Shown in pieces: positions 17,749 through 26,836 of a stretch of 64,000 nt of DNA (its first letter is position 1; each line of letters begins with the position of its first letter). The stretch comes from Streptoalloteichus hindustanus. Its GTDB lineage: Bacteria; Actinomycetota; Actinomycetes; Mycobacteriales; Pseudonocardiaceae. The stretch is taken from positions 310,001 to 374,000 of the forward strand of contig NZ_FQVN01000004.1 in the NCBI RefSeq assembly GCF_900129375.1, given 5' to 3'. The translations under genes and the position numbers were made by a program. The notes under the pieces are model-generated. The model worked only from the letters and a program-made list of their open reading frames with translations. It made no database searches and had not been told where the DNA came from.

Positions 17749-18216
17749 ATGGCGGTCCACACGGCGCAGGCGTCAGAGGCTGCGGCCAAGGCCTGGTGGG
17801 AGCGCCTTCCCGCCGAGTCCCCGTTGGCGCCCGCCGACTACCGCGGCCGGGCCGCGCTGATCGTGTGCAGCGACGCCCTCGCGGAGGCCGTGGCCGCGTT
17901 GCTCGACGAGCGCGGCGTCCGCGCCGTGGTGGACCAGGTGCGCGTCGACCCGGTCGTCCCTTCGGGCGAGGTCATGGCCCTGGCCGCGTCCTGGTCGGGG
18001 CAGGACGTGGTCGTCCCGGTGCTGCCGGGGCAGCCCGCCCTGCGGCTGTACCCGCGCCCGGCGCCGCGAACGCCCATCGAGGCGGAGGCGGTCGCGACGA
18101 TCACCGTGAGCGGGAAGGCGGTGGGCAAGGGCGGGTGGGTCGCGGCCAGCGCGCTCGCCGACGCGCTCCACGCGCTTCTCTCCGACTCACCCGCCGGCTC
18201 GCCCGCCGACGCCTGA
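17749..18216 (+). CDS. Hypothetical protein, 155 aa
   Basis: The start is an ATG after GGGAGGTGCGGGGG. The product opens with a short helical stretch (AKAWWERLPAESPLAPADYR), then alternates hydrophobic strands and helices (RAALIVCSDALAEAVAALLD, GQDVVVPVLPGQPALRLYPR) and ends in an Ala-rich helix and a Pro/Ser/Ala tail. This suggests a small soluble alpha/beta protein. I do not recognise a family. Codon use matches its neighbours. It converges with the frameshifted SGNH gene, with two bases between stop codons. Confidence 0.7.
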   Translation: MAVHTAQASEAAAKAWWERLPAESPLAPADYRGRAALIVCSDALAEAVAALLDERGVRAVVDQVRVDPVVPSGEVMALAASWSGQDVVVPVLPGQPALRLYPRPAPRTPIEAEAVATITVSGKAVGKGGWVAASALADALHALLSDSPAGSPADA

Positions 18217-18218
18217 GT

Positions 18219-19390
18219 TCAGGCGCGGGCCGAGGGGAGGGCGAACGGGCCGTCCGCGCCGAAGGCCCACTCGGCGAAGCGTTCGCCGATGCGCCGGTGG
18301 CCGGCGGCGTCGGGGTGGAGCTGGTCGGGCAGGGGCAGCTCGGCGAAGTCCGCTTCGCCGTAGAGGGCACGGCCGTCGAGGTAGTGCAGGTTCGGGTCCT
18401 CGGTCGCCCGGCGCGCGACGATGCGGGAGAGCTCGTCCGGATGACGTTGAGCGTCAGCCGTCCGCCGGCGCGGTCGGCCGGGTCGCCCAGCGCCCGGTAA
18501 CTCGGCCGCGGGCCGTCCAGGACCAGCGCGCCGGGGCCCGGGGTGTCCTCGAAGATCGGGCAGAGGACGGGGGAGACCACCAGCAGCGGCGTGGTGGGGT
18601 GTCCCTCGCGGAGGGTGTCGAGGAAGCCGTGGACCGCGGGGGAGAAGGCGCGCAGCCGCATGAGGTCGCTGCCGACCAGGTTGATGCCGATCTTGAGGCT
18701 GATCAGGTCGGCGGGGGTGTCGCGCATGGCGCGGGCGGTGAACGGGTCGAGCAGGGCGTTGCCGCCCAGTCCCAGGTTGGTCAGCTCCACGCCGCCCCGG
18801 GCCGCGGCCAGCGCGGGCCAGGTCGTGCTGGGGCTGTCGGCGTTGGAGCCGTGGCTGATCGAGCTGCCGTGGTGCAGCCACGTCCGGCGGCCGTGGTCCG
18901 GTGCGGCCTCGACGGGGGCGTTGGTCCGCAGGGCGACCAGTTCGGTGGTCTCCCGGTGCGGTAGCCAGATCTCGACGTCCTTGGGGCCGGCGGGCAGGTC
19001 GGGGAACCGGGCGGTGCCGACGGGGCCGGGCTGGGTGACCGACGTCCCGGTGGCCAGGTCGAGGGTTCGGACGTTTCCTCCGTCCACAGTGGACTGTCGG
19101 GTGAGGCGGCCGTCGACGAGCAGGTCGAACACGCCGTGGGGGAGGGGCGGCGCGCCCCGGTAGACCATCCTGGTGGGCAGCGCGTCGAGCTCGACGGCGG
19201 TGGCCCGGGTGCGGAAGACGAGCCGCACGCCGGAGGGCTGCGTCTCGACCATGGCCAGGTAGTCGTCGGGGAACTGGGCGCGGGCCCGGGCGGGCAGCCG
19301 GTGGGGCAGCACGCCGCGCGCGGTGCGCTCCACGTCGAGGGCGCCGCGCAGCAGGTGGGGCTCGATGCGGGCGGTGATCCAGTCGGTCAT
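18219..19390 (-). pseudogene. SGNH/GDSL hydrolase with a one-base deletion
   Basis: From the ATG at 19390 the protein has an N-terminal beta domain and then the SGNH motifs: HHGSSISHGSNADSP (the nucleophile Ser block, near residue 180), TNLGLGGNALL and ISLKIGINLVGS. After LTLNVIR the frame breaks at about 18437-18441. The DNA reads ATCCGGACGAG where ATCCGGGACGAG would give IRDELSRIV. The next frame then continues normally (VARRATEDPNLHYLDGRAL) to the catalytic DQLHPDAAGHRRIGERF and the stop at 18219. With one G restored it would be about 390 aa and intact, so a sequencing error is as likely as a real mutation. A related but not identical gene is at 2146-3279. Confidence 0.78.
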
Positions 19391-19443
19391 GGTGGCTTCT
19401 TCGTCGCGGAGGTGGGGGCGGCGCGCGCTGGTGGGCGCCGGCC

Positions 19444-19935
19444 TCACCCGGTGATCTTGTGGAGGAACGCGGCCACGTTGGCCGTGGTCCGCTCGACCTG
19501 TTGCTCCAGGGTGAGCGACTCGCGCAGGCGTCCGCCGATCTCGACCTGCCTCCTGCCGCGGAGGTAGAGCGAGCAGGCCAGGTCGGTGCAGACGTAGACG
19601 CCGACCGAGTTGCCCTGCTGGCCGTCGCGTCCGGCCTTGCGGGCGGTCATCAGCGAGACGCCGTCTCCGGGGTGGGTGGTCAGGCACAGCGAGCACATGC
19701 CGCGCCGGGTGCGTCCGGCGTGGGTGGCCAGGCGGAGCGCCACGCCGACGAGTCGTTCGCCGGACTCGGTGACGAGGTACGCCCGTTCGGGGGAGGCGGG
19801 GTCGCGCCAGCCGAGGAAGTCCAGGTCGTCCCACGGTCGGGTGGCGAGATCCCGGGGCACGGCCAGCCGTCGCGCCTCGCCCTTGGTGCAGTTGACGAAG
19901 GAGTCGCGGATGTCGCGCTCGGTCACGGGTCTCAT
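19444..19935 (-). CDS. FusB-type FBP-domain zinc-finger protein (EF-G binding)
   Basis: This is a 163-aa protein. The C-terminal part contains a treble-clef zinc site: CSLCLTTH near residue 80 and CTDLACSLYLR near residue 120 (C-x2-C and C-x4-C). The opening RDSFVNCTKGEARRLAVP and the GDGVSLMTARKAG block fit the FBP domain (PF16571). Staphylococcal FusB/FusC proteins with this domain bind EF-G and free it from fusidic-acid-locked ribosomes. Actinobacterial homologues are short like this one, and their role is less clear. It is divergent from a TetR regulator with shared CCCTAGG repeats in between, so it is probably repressed by it. Confidence 0.85.
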   Translation of the reverse strand: MRPVTERDIRDSFVNCTKGEARRLAVPRDLATRPWDDLDFLGWRDPASPERAYLVTESGERLVGVALRLATHAGRTRRGMCSLCLTTHPGDGVSLMTARKAGRDGQQGNSVGVYVCTDLACSLYLRGRRQVEIGGRLRESLTLEQQVERTTANVAAFLHKITG

Positions 19936-19950
19936 AGGGAACACCTTACG

Positions 19951-20001
19951 CACCCTAGATGAGTGCTGCTCTGTATTAAGCATTACCCTAGGAGCCCTAG
20001 G
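19951..20001. promoter_or_regulatory. Candidate TetR operator (CCCTAG repeats)
   Basis: Between the divergent FBP and TetR genes the motif CCCTAG occurs three times (about 19952, 19986 and 19995). Two copies form the direct repeat CCCTAGGAGCCCTAGG. The surrounding TGTATTAAGCATTA stretch is AT-rich and could be a promoter. Confidence 0.5.
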
Positions 20002-20019
20002 TAGAGGGAAGGGGTGCCT

Positions 20020-20592
20020 GTGGCACGTGCTGGAGTGACCGCGGAGCGGCTGACCCGGGCGGCGGCGGAGCTGGCCGACGAGGTCGGCTTCGCCAACCTG
20101 ACCGTCTCGGCGCTGGCCCGTCGGTTCGGCGTCAAGGACGCGAGCCTGTACTCCCACGTCAGGAACCTGCGGGAGCTGAAGGAGCGGGTAGCGGTGCTGG
20201 CGCTGGCGGAGGTCGCCGACCGGGCCGCCTCCGCGCTGGCCGGCCGGGCGGGCAAGGACGCCCTGGTGGCCTTCGCCAACGCCTACCGGGACTACGCGCG
20301 GGAGCACCCGGGGCGCTACGCGGCGATGCAGTTCCCGCTTGATCCGGAGACGGCGGAGGCCAGCGCGGCGCGTCGTCACTCCGAGCTGACGCGGGCGATC
20401 CTGCGCGGCTACCAGCTTCCGGAGCCCGACCAGACGGACGCGGTGCGGCTGCTGCACAGCGCCTTCTACGGGTACGTGAGCCTGGAGGCGATGGGTGGGT
20501 TCGGGCACCACCCCCGCGAGTCGGACGTCTCGTGGTCCCGGTCCCTGGACGCCCTCGACGTCGTGCTGCGCAACTGGCCCGGCGCGGGGTGA
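20020..20592 (+). CDS. TetR/AcrR-family regulator
   Basis: This is a protein of about 190 aa. The N-terminal HTH reads AAELADEVGFANLTVSALAR, then RFGVKDASLYSHVRNLRELK. The C-terminal ligand domain (HPGRYAAMQFPLDPETAEAS to LEAMGGFGHH) resembles the TetR_C_33/WHG-type group. The GTG at 20020 has AGGGAAGG at proper spacing; the GTG at 20014 in the same frame is an alternative. It probably represses the divergent FBP-domain gene and itself. Confidence 0.84.
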   Translation: MARAGVTAERLTRAAAELADEVGFANLTVSALARRFGVKDASLYSHVRNLRELKERVAVLALAEVADRAASALAGRAGKDALVAFANAYRDYAREHPGRYAAMQFPLDPETAEASAARRHSELTRAILRGYQLPEPDQTDAVRLLHSAFYGYVSLEAMGGFGHHPRESDVSWSRSLDALDVVLRNWPGAG

Positions 20593-20707
20593 TCGTGGCG
20601 GGCTCCTCCGGAGGGTGTGTGTCCTCGGTCATCGGTGGGGTCGGTTGTGGGGGTGATCCACTCTCCGATATACATGCACGCATTGCGATGTAACTATGAG
20701 AGGGCAC

Positions 20708-21523
20708 ATGCGAACCATCGAGCAGCGCGCGGCGGAGTTCGAGCGGATCTACCGGAGCGGGGAGCACGACGGGTGGCGGTACTACACCGCTGGCCAGGGC
20801 GACGTTGTGCTCCTCCTGCCCGGCGGCGCGGGTATCGGCATCAGCTGGGTGGATCTCGCCCTCGCGCTGGCGCCCACCCACCGGACGATCACCGTCGACT
20901 ACCCGCCCACCCCCGCCACGCTGGCCGACCTCGCCGACGGCGTGCTGGGCGTCCTGGACGCCGAGGGGATCGACAGGGCGCACGTGGTGGGGCAGTCGGC
21001 GGGCGGCATGCTCGCCGAGGTGCTCACCCAGCGGGCGCCCGACCGGGTCGCCTCGCTCGTGTTCAGCGGCACCGGGCTCTACGGCCCCGAGGACGTCGAC
21101 CGGCTGGCGGGCAAGCTCGCCGGCGTGCGGGCCACCCCGTGGGAGCAGACCCTCGACGCCGCGCGGTCGGCGCTGCGCGCCGCCTGGCGGGACTCCGCCG
21201 ACGCCGACTTCTGGATCGGCCAGGTCGAGGCCGCCTACCACCGGGCCGGACCCGAGGGCCTGGCGAACTCCTGCGCCATGCTGCTGGACCTCGCCCAGCA
21301 CTCCCACGAGCTGCGCCCCGGCTGGGAGGGGCCCGCGCTCCTGCTCGCCGCGGCCGACGACCCGCTGATCACCCCGACCCACCGTCAGCGCCTGCTCGAC
21401 CTCCACCCCGGCTGCGAGCTCCGCGTCTTCCCCGACGGCGGGCACTCCCTGCTGCTCACCCGCCCGTCCGACTACCTGGCCGAGGTCACCCGCCACCTCG
21501 CGGAGGTGACGACGTCGGCCTGA
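20708..21523 (+). CDS. Alpha/beta-hydrolase
   Basis: This 271-aa protein has the oxyanion strand VLLLPGGAGIGISW, the nucleophile elbow GQSAGGM near residue 97, a late acid in LLLAAADDPLITP and the catalytic His in FPDGGHSLLLTRP near 254. The ATG at 20708 follows GAGAGGGCAC; an ATG at 20696 adds four residues. It stands alone on the plus strand after the TetR gene. The substrate cannot be predicted. Confidence 0.86.
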   Translation: MRTIEQRAAEFERIYRSGEHDGWRYYTAGQGDVVLLLPGGAGIGISWVDLALALAPTHRTITVDYPPTPATLADLADGVLGVLDAEGIDRAHVVGQSAGGMLAEVLTQRAPDRVASLVFSGTGLYGPEDVDRLAGKLAGVRATPWEQTLDAARSALRAAWRDSADADFWIGQVEAAYHRAGPEGLANSCAMLLDLAQHSHELRPGWEGPALLLAAADDPLITPTHRQRLLDLHPGCELRVFPDGGHSLLLTRPSDYLAEVTRHLAEVTTSA

Positions 21524-21654
21524 CCTCCGCCCCGGTCGTCGCGGCCTTGGCGGTGGATCGCGACGACCGGGACCGGACTTCGTCCCGATGTGCCGCTGGC
21601 CAGGTCGCGCCCCGTTGACGAGGATGCTCCCATCCGAGATTCGGGGAAGGGCGC

Positions 21655-22752
21655 ATGGACACCGCGACACCGGACGGCCGCACCAGAGTGTTCCTGTCCT
21701 ACTCGCGCAAGGACTCCGACTTCGTCCACTGGCTCGCGGCCGAGCTCACCGGGCGCGGCTGCGTGGCGGACTTCGACCAGTCCACAGCGGACCCGTCCAA
21801 TGTGGACACCGGTATCTCCGCCGAGGACGCGTGGTGGGCGCGCCTGGAGGAGATGATCACCCTCGCGGACGTCGTCGTCTTCGTCGTCTCACCCGACTCC
21901 GCCCGGTCCCCGATCTGTGACGAGGAGATCGCCTTCGCCCAGAACCTGGGCAAGCGGATCATCCCCGTGCTGTGCCGGCCGATCGACTTCGCCACGGCGC
22001 CACCACGGCTGTCCGCGCTGAACATCAAGATCTCGTTCGTCGACAGCGACAACACGGCGGACCACCTGGCCCGGCTGCACTCCGCCATCCAGCTCGACGT
22101 CACCTGGCTGCGCACCGGAGCGCGCCTGCTGTCCGCCGCCCGCCGCTGGGACGCCTCCGGCCGTCTCGACGACGGGTTGCCGCGGGGGAGCGAGCAGAGC
22201 GACGCCGAGGACTGGGCCGCCCGCCGACCGACCTCGGCCCCGGAGCACTCCGACCTGGTGCTGGACTTCCTCGCCGCCGGCCGCTCCGCCGAGGCCCGCC
22301 GCCGGACCATCGGCGAGATCGAGAAGGCCCGCTACCTCGAACTGGTCGGCCTCATGCGGGTCTTCCTCGAAGAGGAGCTCAAGGTGCGCGAGTCGATCCC
22401 CCTGTCCGACCACTACGGCGTCGCGCTGGAGCAACAGACCGAGATCGCGTTGCTGCGCGGCCTCCTGCACCTGGAGAACACGTGGCACCCGGAGCCGGCG
22501 GTCCACGTGGAGTCCACCGGGGCCGTCCAGGGGTACTCCCTGGTCTTCCAGTTCCCGTGCTGCGGCCGCACCGTCCGGGACTTCCACACCGGCAGGGACG
22601 ACTCCCCGTCCCAGTTCCGACCCGGCGGCTGCACCCCGGTGCCCGACGAGATCCAGTACGAGTACCAGGCCCCCGTCAACCCCTTCCACTCCGCTCTCAT
22701 CGCCCGCTACCGCGAGGCGACCCGCCAGAACCCGGGATGCTCGTGGCGATAG
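21655..22752 (+). CDS. TIR-domain protein
   Basis: This is a 365-aa cytoplasmic protein. Residues 10-150 form a TIR domain: RVFLSYSRKDSDFVHWLAAE, DVVVFVVSPDSARSPICDEE (the conserved Ser and the Glu that is catalytic in NADase TIRs, near residues 83-90), GKRIIPVLCRPI and DNTADHLARLHSAI. The C-terminal 200 residues are unfamiliar. They hold a helical part (EKARYLELVGLMRVFLEEEL) and a Cys-containing part (FQFPCCGRTVRDFHTG, GGCTPVPDEIQYEY) that could bind a metal. Bacterial TIR proteins often degrade or cyclise NAD in anti-phage defence; that function is inferred only. The last codons overlap possible starts of the adjacent methyltransferase gene. Confidence 0.87.
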   Translation: MDTATPDGRTRVFLSYSRKDSDFVHWLAAELTGRGCVADFDQSTADPSNVDTGISAEDAWWARLEEMITLADVVVFVVSPDSARSPICDEEIAFAQNLGKRIIPVLCRPIDFATAPPRLSALNIKISFVDSDNTADHLARLHSAIQLDVTWLRTGARLLSAARRWDASGRLDDGLPRGSEQSDAEDWAARRPTSAPEHSDLVLDFLAAGRSAEARRRTIGEIEKARYLELVGLMRVFLEEELKVRESIPLSDHYGVALEQQTEIALLRGLLHLENTWHPEPAVHVESTGAVQGYSLVFQFPCCGRTVRDFHTGRDDSPSQFRPGGCTPVPDEIQYEYQAPVNPFHSALIARYREATRQNPGCSWR

Positions 22753-22760
22753 AATCGATC

Positions 22761-23447
22761 ATGGCTCGGTTGTTGGACAACGAGGCGTTGGAACGTTCGT
22801 CCGTGGTCGCGAACTGCGCCATGAACCGGGAGCGCCGGCTGTCCGGGTCGAACGGGTACGGACGTGAGCTCGGCATCGACGTGGCCGAGCTGATCCGGGG
22901 CCGGTTGTCCCAGGGGGCCGAGAGTTTCGCGTGGCTCGACCTGTGTTGCGGCACCGGCACGGCACTGCTGGAGTGCGCCGAGCTGGTGGACGACCCGAGG
23001 CTGCGGATCACCGGCGTCGACCTCGTGGACTTCTTCGCGGGACCGCCGCACCCCGCGGTGGACTTCGTGACGGCGTCGGTGACCTCGTGGACTCCGCCCC
23101 GCTCCTACGACCTGGTGACCTGCGTGCACGGCCTGCACTACGTGGGCGACAAACTCGACGCCCTGGCCCGGGCGGCGTCCTGGCTCACCGCTGACGGTCT
23201 TCTGGTGGCCAACCTGGATCTCGCCTCGGTCGTCTCGGAGCAGGGCGACTCCGGGCGGCGGAGGCTGACCAAAGCGTTGCGCACGGCCGGATTCGACTAC
23301 GACGCGCGTCGGCGTCGGATCAGGTGCGAGGGACGCCAGCAGGTTCGGCTGCCGTTCCGGTACCTCGGCGCGGACGACCAGGCCGGCCCCAACTACACCG
23401 GCCAACCGGCGGTGAACTCCTACTACTCCGACACCGCCTCCGCCTGA
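22761..23447 (+). CDS. Class I SAM-dependent methyltransferase
   Basis: This protein of about 228 aa has motif I LDLCCGTGTALLECAELVD, the acidic end of strand 2 (ITGVDLVDFF), YDLVTCVHGLHYVGDKLDAL as motif IV/post-motif, and TADGLLVANLDL. The C-terminal part is basic (RRRLTKALRTAGFDYDARRR) and may bind nucleic acid or anionic substrate. The ATG at 22761 is chosen; ATG 22737 and GTG 22743 in frame overlap the TIR gene end and would imply coupling. Linkage to a TIR gene is notable because methyltransferases sometimes modify the self marker or the effector. Confidence 0.8.
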   Translation: MARLLDNEALERSSVVANCAMNRERRLSGSNGYGRELGIDVAELIRGRLSQGAESFAWLDLCCGTGTALLECAELVDDPRLRITGVDLVDFFAGPPHPAVDFVTASVTSWTPPRSYDLVTCVHGLHYVGDKLDALARAASWLTADGLLVANLDLASVVSEQGDSGRRRLTKALRTAGFDYDARRRRIRCEGRQQVRLPFRYLGADDQAGPNYTGQPAVNSYYSDTASA

Positions 23448-23488
23448 CCCCGCCCGGCCCGGGTTCGCCGTCGCGATCGTCGGGGGTG

Positions 23489-24340
23489 TCAGTCGGTGGC
23501 CGTGAACCGGCCCAGGAGCGTGAGGGTGTCCTCGGAGCTGGAGCCCTCCTCGGTGGTGACCACGAGCACGGACTGCTCGGGCGAGTGGGGAGGCAGGAGG
23601 GCCTGCTGGGTGACGGTGAGCTCACCGACCAGGGGATGGCGCAGCCGGTAGGTCGCCCCCGCGCAGGGGTTGACCCGGTGGTCGCGCCACATCGCCACGA
23701 ACTCGGGGCACTTCACCGAGAGCTCGCCGACCAGCGAGGCCAGGAGCGCGTCCTCGGGGTGCCGGCCCGCGACCAGCCGCAGGTTCGCCACCACCCCGCG
23801 CGCCTTGCGCTCCCAGTCCACGTAGAGCTCGCGACAGTGCGGGTCGAGGAACAACATCCGCGCGATGTTGGGCCGGTCGGCGGGGCGCTCGGGCGCCGTG
23901 CGGTCCAGGTGCCCGGCCAGCAGGGCGTGGCCCAGCGCGTTCCAGGCCAGCACGTCGGTGCGGCGGCCCAGGACCAGCGCGGGCACGGTCCCCAACGACC
24001 GCACCAGACCACGGGTCAGCGCGTTGACGCGCTCCACCGGCGGGCGCCGCAGCGGGCGGGGACGCTGCGACGCGAGGTCCCGCAGGTGCGCGCGCTCGTG
24101 GCCGTCCAGCCGCAGGGCGCCGGCGAGCGCGTCGAGCACGGCGTCGGAGGCGTTGACCGACTGCCCCTGTTCCAGCCGCGTGTAGTAGGAGACGCTGACG
24201 CCGGCCAGGTGCGCCAGCTCCTCGCGGCGCAGACCGGTCACGCGCCGCCGACCGGGCAGCGCGGCCAGGCCGACGTCCTCGGGGCGCAGGCGCGCCCGCC
24301 GCGCCCGCAGGAACTCGCCGAGCTGTCCGGAAACCGTCAC
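23489..24340 (-). CDS. XRE-family regulator with MmyB ligand-binding domain
   Basis: This is a 283-aa protein with an N-terminal XRE HTH (VTGLRREELAHLAGVSVSYY then TRLEQGQSVNASDAVLDALA) and a C-terminal MmyB-like domain marked by DVLAWNALGHALL, HCRELYVDWERKARG, FVAMWRDHRV and YRLRHPLVGELTVTQQALLP. Family members bind fatty-acyl-type ligands and usually control a divergent enzyme gene. Here the metallo-hydrolase/esterase pair starts about 100 bp away on the other strand and is the likely target. Confidence 0.9.
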   Translation of the reverse strand: MTVSGQLGEFLRARRARLRPEDVGLAALPGRRRVTGLRREELAHLAGVSVSYYTRLEQGQSVNASDAVLDALAGALRLDGHERAHLRDLASQRPRPLRRPPVERVNALTRGLVRSLGTVPALVLGRRTDVLAWNALGHALLAGHLDRTAPERPADRPNIARMLFLDPHCRELYVDWERKARGVVANLRLVAGRHPEDALLASLVGELSVKCPEFVAMWRDHRVNPCAGATYRLRHPLVGELTVTQQALLPPHSPEQSVLVVTTEEGSSSEDTLTLLGRFTATD

Positions 24341-24441
24341 GACCTCACTATGCCGCAGCGCCGGGCCGCCAGCCTGACCCCGCCAGTGGTAGGCACGACC
24401 GAGGCTGGTTGCCGGCGCCGACGCGCCCGCAGGCTGGGGCC

Positions 24442-25344
24442 ATGCAGGAAATCGTGCTGGGTGACGTCGCCGTCACCCGCGTCGTCGAGTACCACGGACC
24501 TGTCGGGATGTCGCCCCAGACCTTCTTCCCCGACTCGCCGGAGAAAGCCTGGCGGGACAACGAGTCCTGGCTGGCCCCGGACTTCCTCGACCCCACCGCG
24601 AACGGATGCGTCTCGGCGCTGCAGACCTGGGTGCTGCGCAGCCAGGGGAAGACGATCCTGGTGGACACCGGGGCCGGCAACCACAAGGAGCGGTCGGAAA
24701 CGCCGCGCTGGCACCACCTGAACACCGACTTCCTCGACAACCTCGCGCGAGCCGGGGTCCGACCCGAGGACGTCGACCTGGTGGTCAACACACATCTGCA
24801 CGTCGACCACGTCGGCTGGAACACCCGGCTCGACGGCGACACCTGGGTGCCCACCTTCCCCAACGCCACCTACCTGATCCCCCGAGCCGACTTCGACTTC
24901 TGGAACCCGGCGAACGGCCACAAGCCGGGCAAGGTCGACGGCTGGCGGAACGTCTTCGAGGACAGCGTGGCACCGGTGCACGAGGCCGGTCAGACGTTGT
25001 TGTGGGACAACAGCCACGCGATCGACGCGAACCTCCGGCTCGACCTCGCGCCCGGGCACACGCCGGGATCCTCGGTGCTGACACTGGAATCGGGCGGCGA
25101 CAGGGCGCTGTTCGTCGGCGACGTGCTGCACAACCCGGTGCAGATCGTCGCCCCCGACACGAACAGCTGCTTCTGCGAGGACCCCGCCGAGGCCAGGGCC
25201 ACCCGCCGCCGGCTGCTCGGCCGCGCGAGCGACACCAACGCCCTCGTGCTGCCGGCGCACCTCGCCGGCCACGGCGCCGCGGAGGTCGTGCGCAAGGGCG
25301 ACGCGTTCGCCATCAGGGCGTGGGCCGCCTTCTCCCGGATCTGA
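24442..25344 (+). CDS. Metallo-beta-lactamase-fold hydrolase (lactonase-like)
   Basis: This 300-aa protein carries the metal motif NTHLHVDHVGWN near residue 118, with further ligands in LAPGHTPGSSVL (near 207), the Asp of LFVGDVLHNPVQI (near 230) and the His of LVLPAHLAGHG (near 275). The layout resembles the quorum-quenching lactonase/parathion-hydrolase-like branch of the MBL fold. There is no signal peptide. It is followed after 22 bp by a carboxylesterase gene, and both are probably controlled by the divergent MmyB-type regulator. Confidence 0.88.
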   Translation: MQEIVLGDVAVTRVVEYHGPVGMSPQTFFPDSPEKAWRDNESWLAPDFLDPTANGCVSALQTWVLRSQGKTILVDTGAGNHKERSETPRWHHLNTDFLDNLARAGVRPEDVDLVVNTHLHVDHVGWNTRLDGDTWVPTFPNATYLIPRADFDFWNPANGHKPGKVDGWRNVFEDSVAPVHEAGQTLLWDNSHAIDANLRLDLAPGHTPGSSVLTLESGGDRALFVGDVLHNPVQIVAPDTNSCFCEDPAEARATRRRLLGRASDTNALVLPAHLAGHGAAEVVRKGDAFAIRAWAAFSRI

Positions 25345-25366
25345 AGACGAGAACAGGACAACCCAA

Positions 25367-26815
25367 GTGTCTGACTCCACTGTGGCCACCACCGTGACCA
25401 CCACCGAGGGCGACGTGCGCGGCAGCGTCGTCGGCAACGCGCGTCGCTTCCTGGCCATCCCCTACGCCGCGGCGCCACAGGGCCCCGGTCGGTTCGCCGC
25501 GCCGAAGCCCCACGCCCCATGGGCGGGTGTCCGCGACGCCACGCGGCCCGGGCCGAGCGCGCCCCAGGCGACCCGGGACGGCTTCGGAGCGCTCGACATG
25601 GCACCGTTCTTCGGCCCCGGGTGGGTTCGCGGTGACGACTACCTCACGGTCAACGTCTGGGCGCCCCGGGACGCCGGGGACTGCCCGGTGATGGTGTTCG
25701 TGCACGGCGGCGGTTTCGTGTCCGGCTCGAACCTGTCCCCGCTGTACGACGGCGACGCCTTCGCCCGGGACGGCGTGGTCCTGGTGACGCTGAACTACCG
25801 ACTCGGCGTCGCCGGGTTCCTCGACCTGCCCGGGGCGCCGCGCAACCGCGGAGTGCTCGACGTCATCGCCGCGCTGGGGTGGGTCCGCCGCAACATCGCG
25901 GCCTTCGGCGGTGATCCCGACAACGTCACGCTGTTCGGCCAGTCCGCGGGCGCCACGGTCGTCGGCGCGATCCTCGCCACGCCCGAGGCGAGGGGGCTGT
26001 TCCACCGCGCGATCACGCAGAGCGGCAACGGTTTCGGCGCGATCCTCCCCGACGAGGCCGCCCGCGTGACCAGGGCGGCCGCGACCGCGCTCGGCGTCGC
26101 ACCGACCGCGGCCGGCTTCGCCGCCGTTCCCGATGACCGGCTCGTCCGGCTCGTGCCCGAACTCGGCGGGCTGGACCCGCGCGCGGAACGGTCCGCCCCG
26201 GCGATCCGGCTCACCCCGTGCGGTCCCGTGCTGGACCAACAACCCGCCGAGAGCCCCCTCGCCGACGTCGACCTGCTCGTCGGGACCAACGCCGAGGAGG
26301 GCAACCTCTACCTGGCGCCGCAGGGAAACCTGACGACCTCGACCGCCGAGGACGTGCGGGAGACCGCGGCGCGCGCACACCCCGATCCGGACCGGCTCGT
26401 CGCGGCGTACCGGGCCCAGCGGCCCGGGGCCGGCCACGGCGAACTGCGCTCGGCGATCCTCGGGGACGCGGTGTTCGGCGTCGGCTCCCGCCGACTGGCC
26501 GAGGCGCACGGCGCCGCCCACGTCTACGAGTTCACGTGGCGATCGTCCGCTGTGGACGGTCAGCTCGGCGCCGCGCACGCGGTGGAGCTGCCCTTCGTGT
26601 TCGACTGCCTCGACCTCCCGGCGCTGCGCGGCCCACACGCTCTGCTGGGCCCGGCCGAGCCGCCCGCGTCCCTGGCCCGGGAGATGCACACGGCATGGGT
26701 TTCCTTCGCCCGCAGCGGAAACCCGGGCTGGCCGCGGTTCCGCGAAGGCCGGCGCGTCCGTCGGTTCGACACCGTCTCCACGACCACGCAGGCCCGCGAC
26801 CTCACGGCGTGGTAG
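25367..26815 (+). CDS. Type B carboxylesterase/lipase
   Basis: This 482-aa cytoplasmic protein starts at GTG. Family marks are FLAIPYAAAPQGPGRFAAP, the oxyanion motif VFVHGGGFVSGS, LNYRLGVAGFLDLPG, the nucleophile FGQSAGATVVGA near residue 195, the acid in LVGTNAEEGNLYL near 308 and the catalytic His region in GAAHAVELPFVF near 398. These enzymes hydrolyse esters of varied alcohols. It is probably cotranscribed with the preceding MBL-fold gene. Confidence 0.9.
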   Translation: MSDSTVATTVTTTEGDVRGSVVGNARRFLAIPYAAAPQGPGRFAAPKPHAPWAGVRDATRPGPSAPQATRDGFGALDMAPFFGPGWVRGDDYLTVNVWAPRDAGDCPVMVFVHGGGFVSGSNLSPLYDGDAFARDGVVLVTLNYRLGVAGFLDLPGAPRNRGVLDVIAALGWVRRNIAAFGGDPDNVTLFGQSAGATVVGAILATPEARGLFHRAITQSGNGFGAILPDEAARVTRAAATALGVAPTAAGFAAVPDDRLVRLVPELGGLDPRAERSAPAIRLTPCGPVLDQQPAESPLADVDLLVGTNAEEGNLYLAPQGNLTTSTAEDVRETAARAHPDPDRLVAAYRAQRPGAGHGELRSAILGDAVFGVGSRRLAEAHGAAHVYEFTWRSSAVDGQLGAAHAVELPFVFDCLDLPALRGPHALLGPAEPPASLAREMHTAWVSFARSGNPGWPRFREGRRVRRFDTVSTTTQARDLTAW

Positions 26816-26836
26816 CCGTTCGCCGTTGACGATCGC

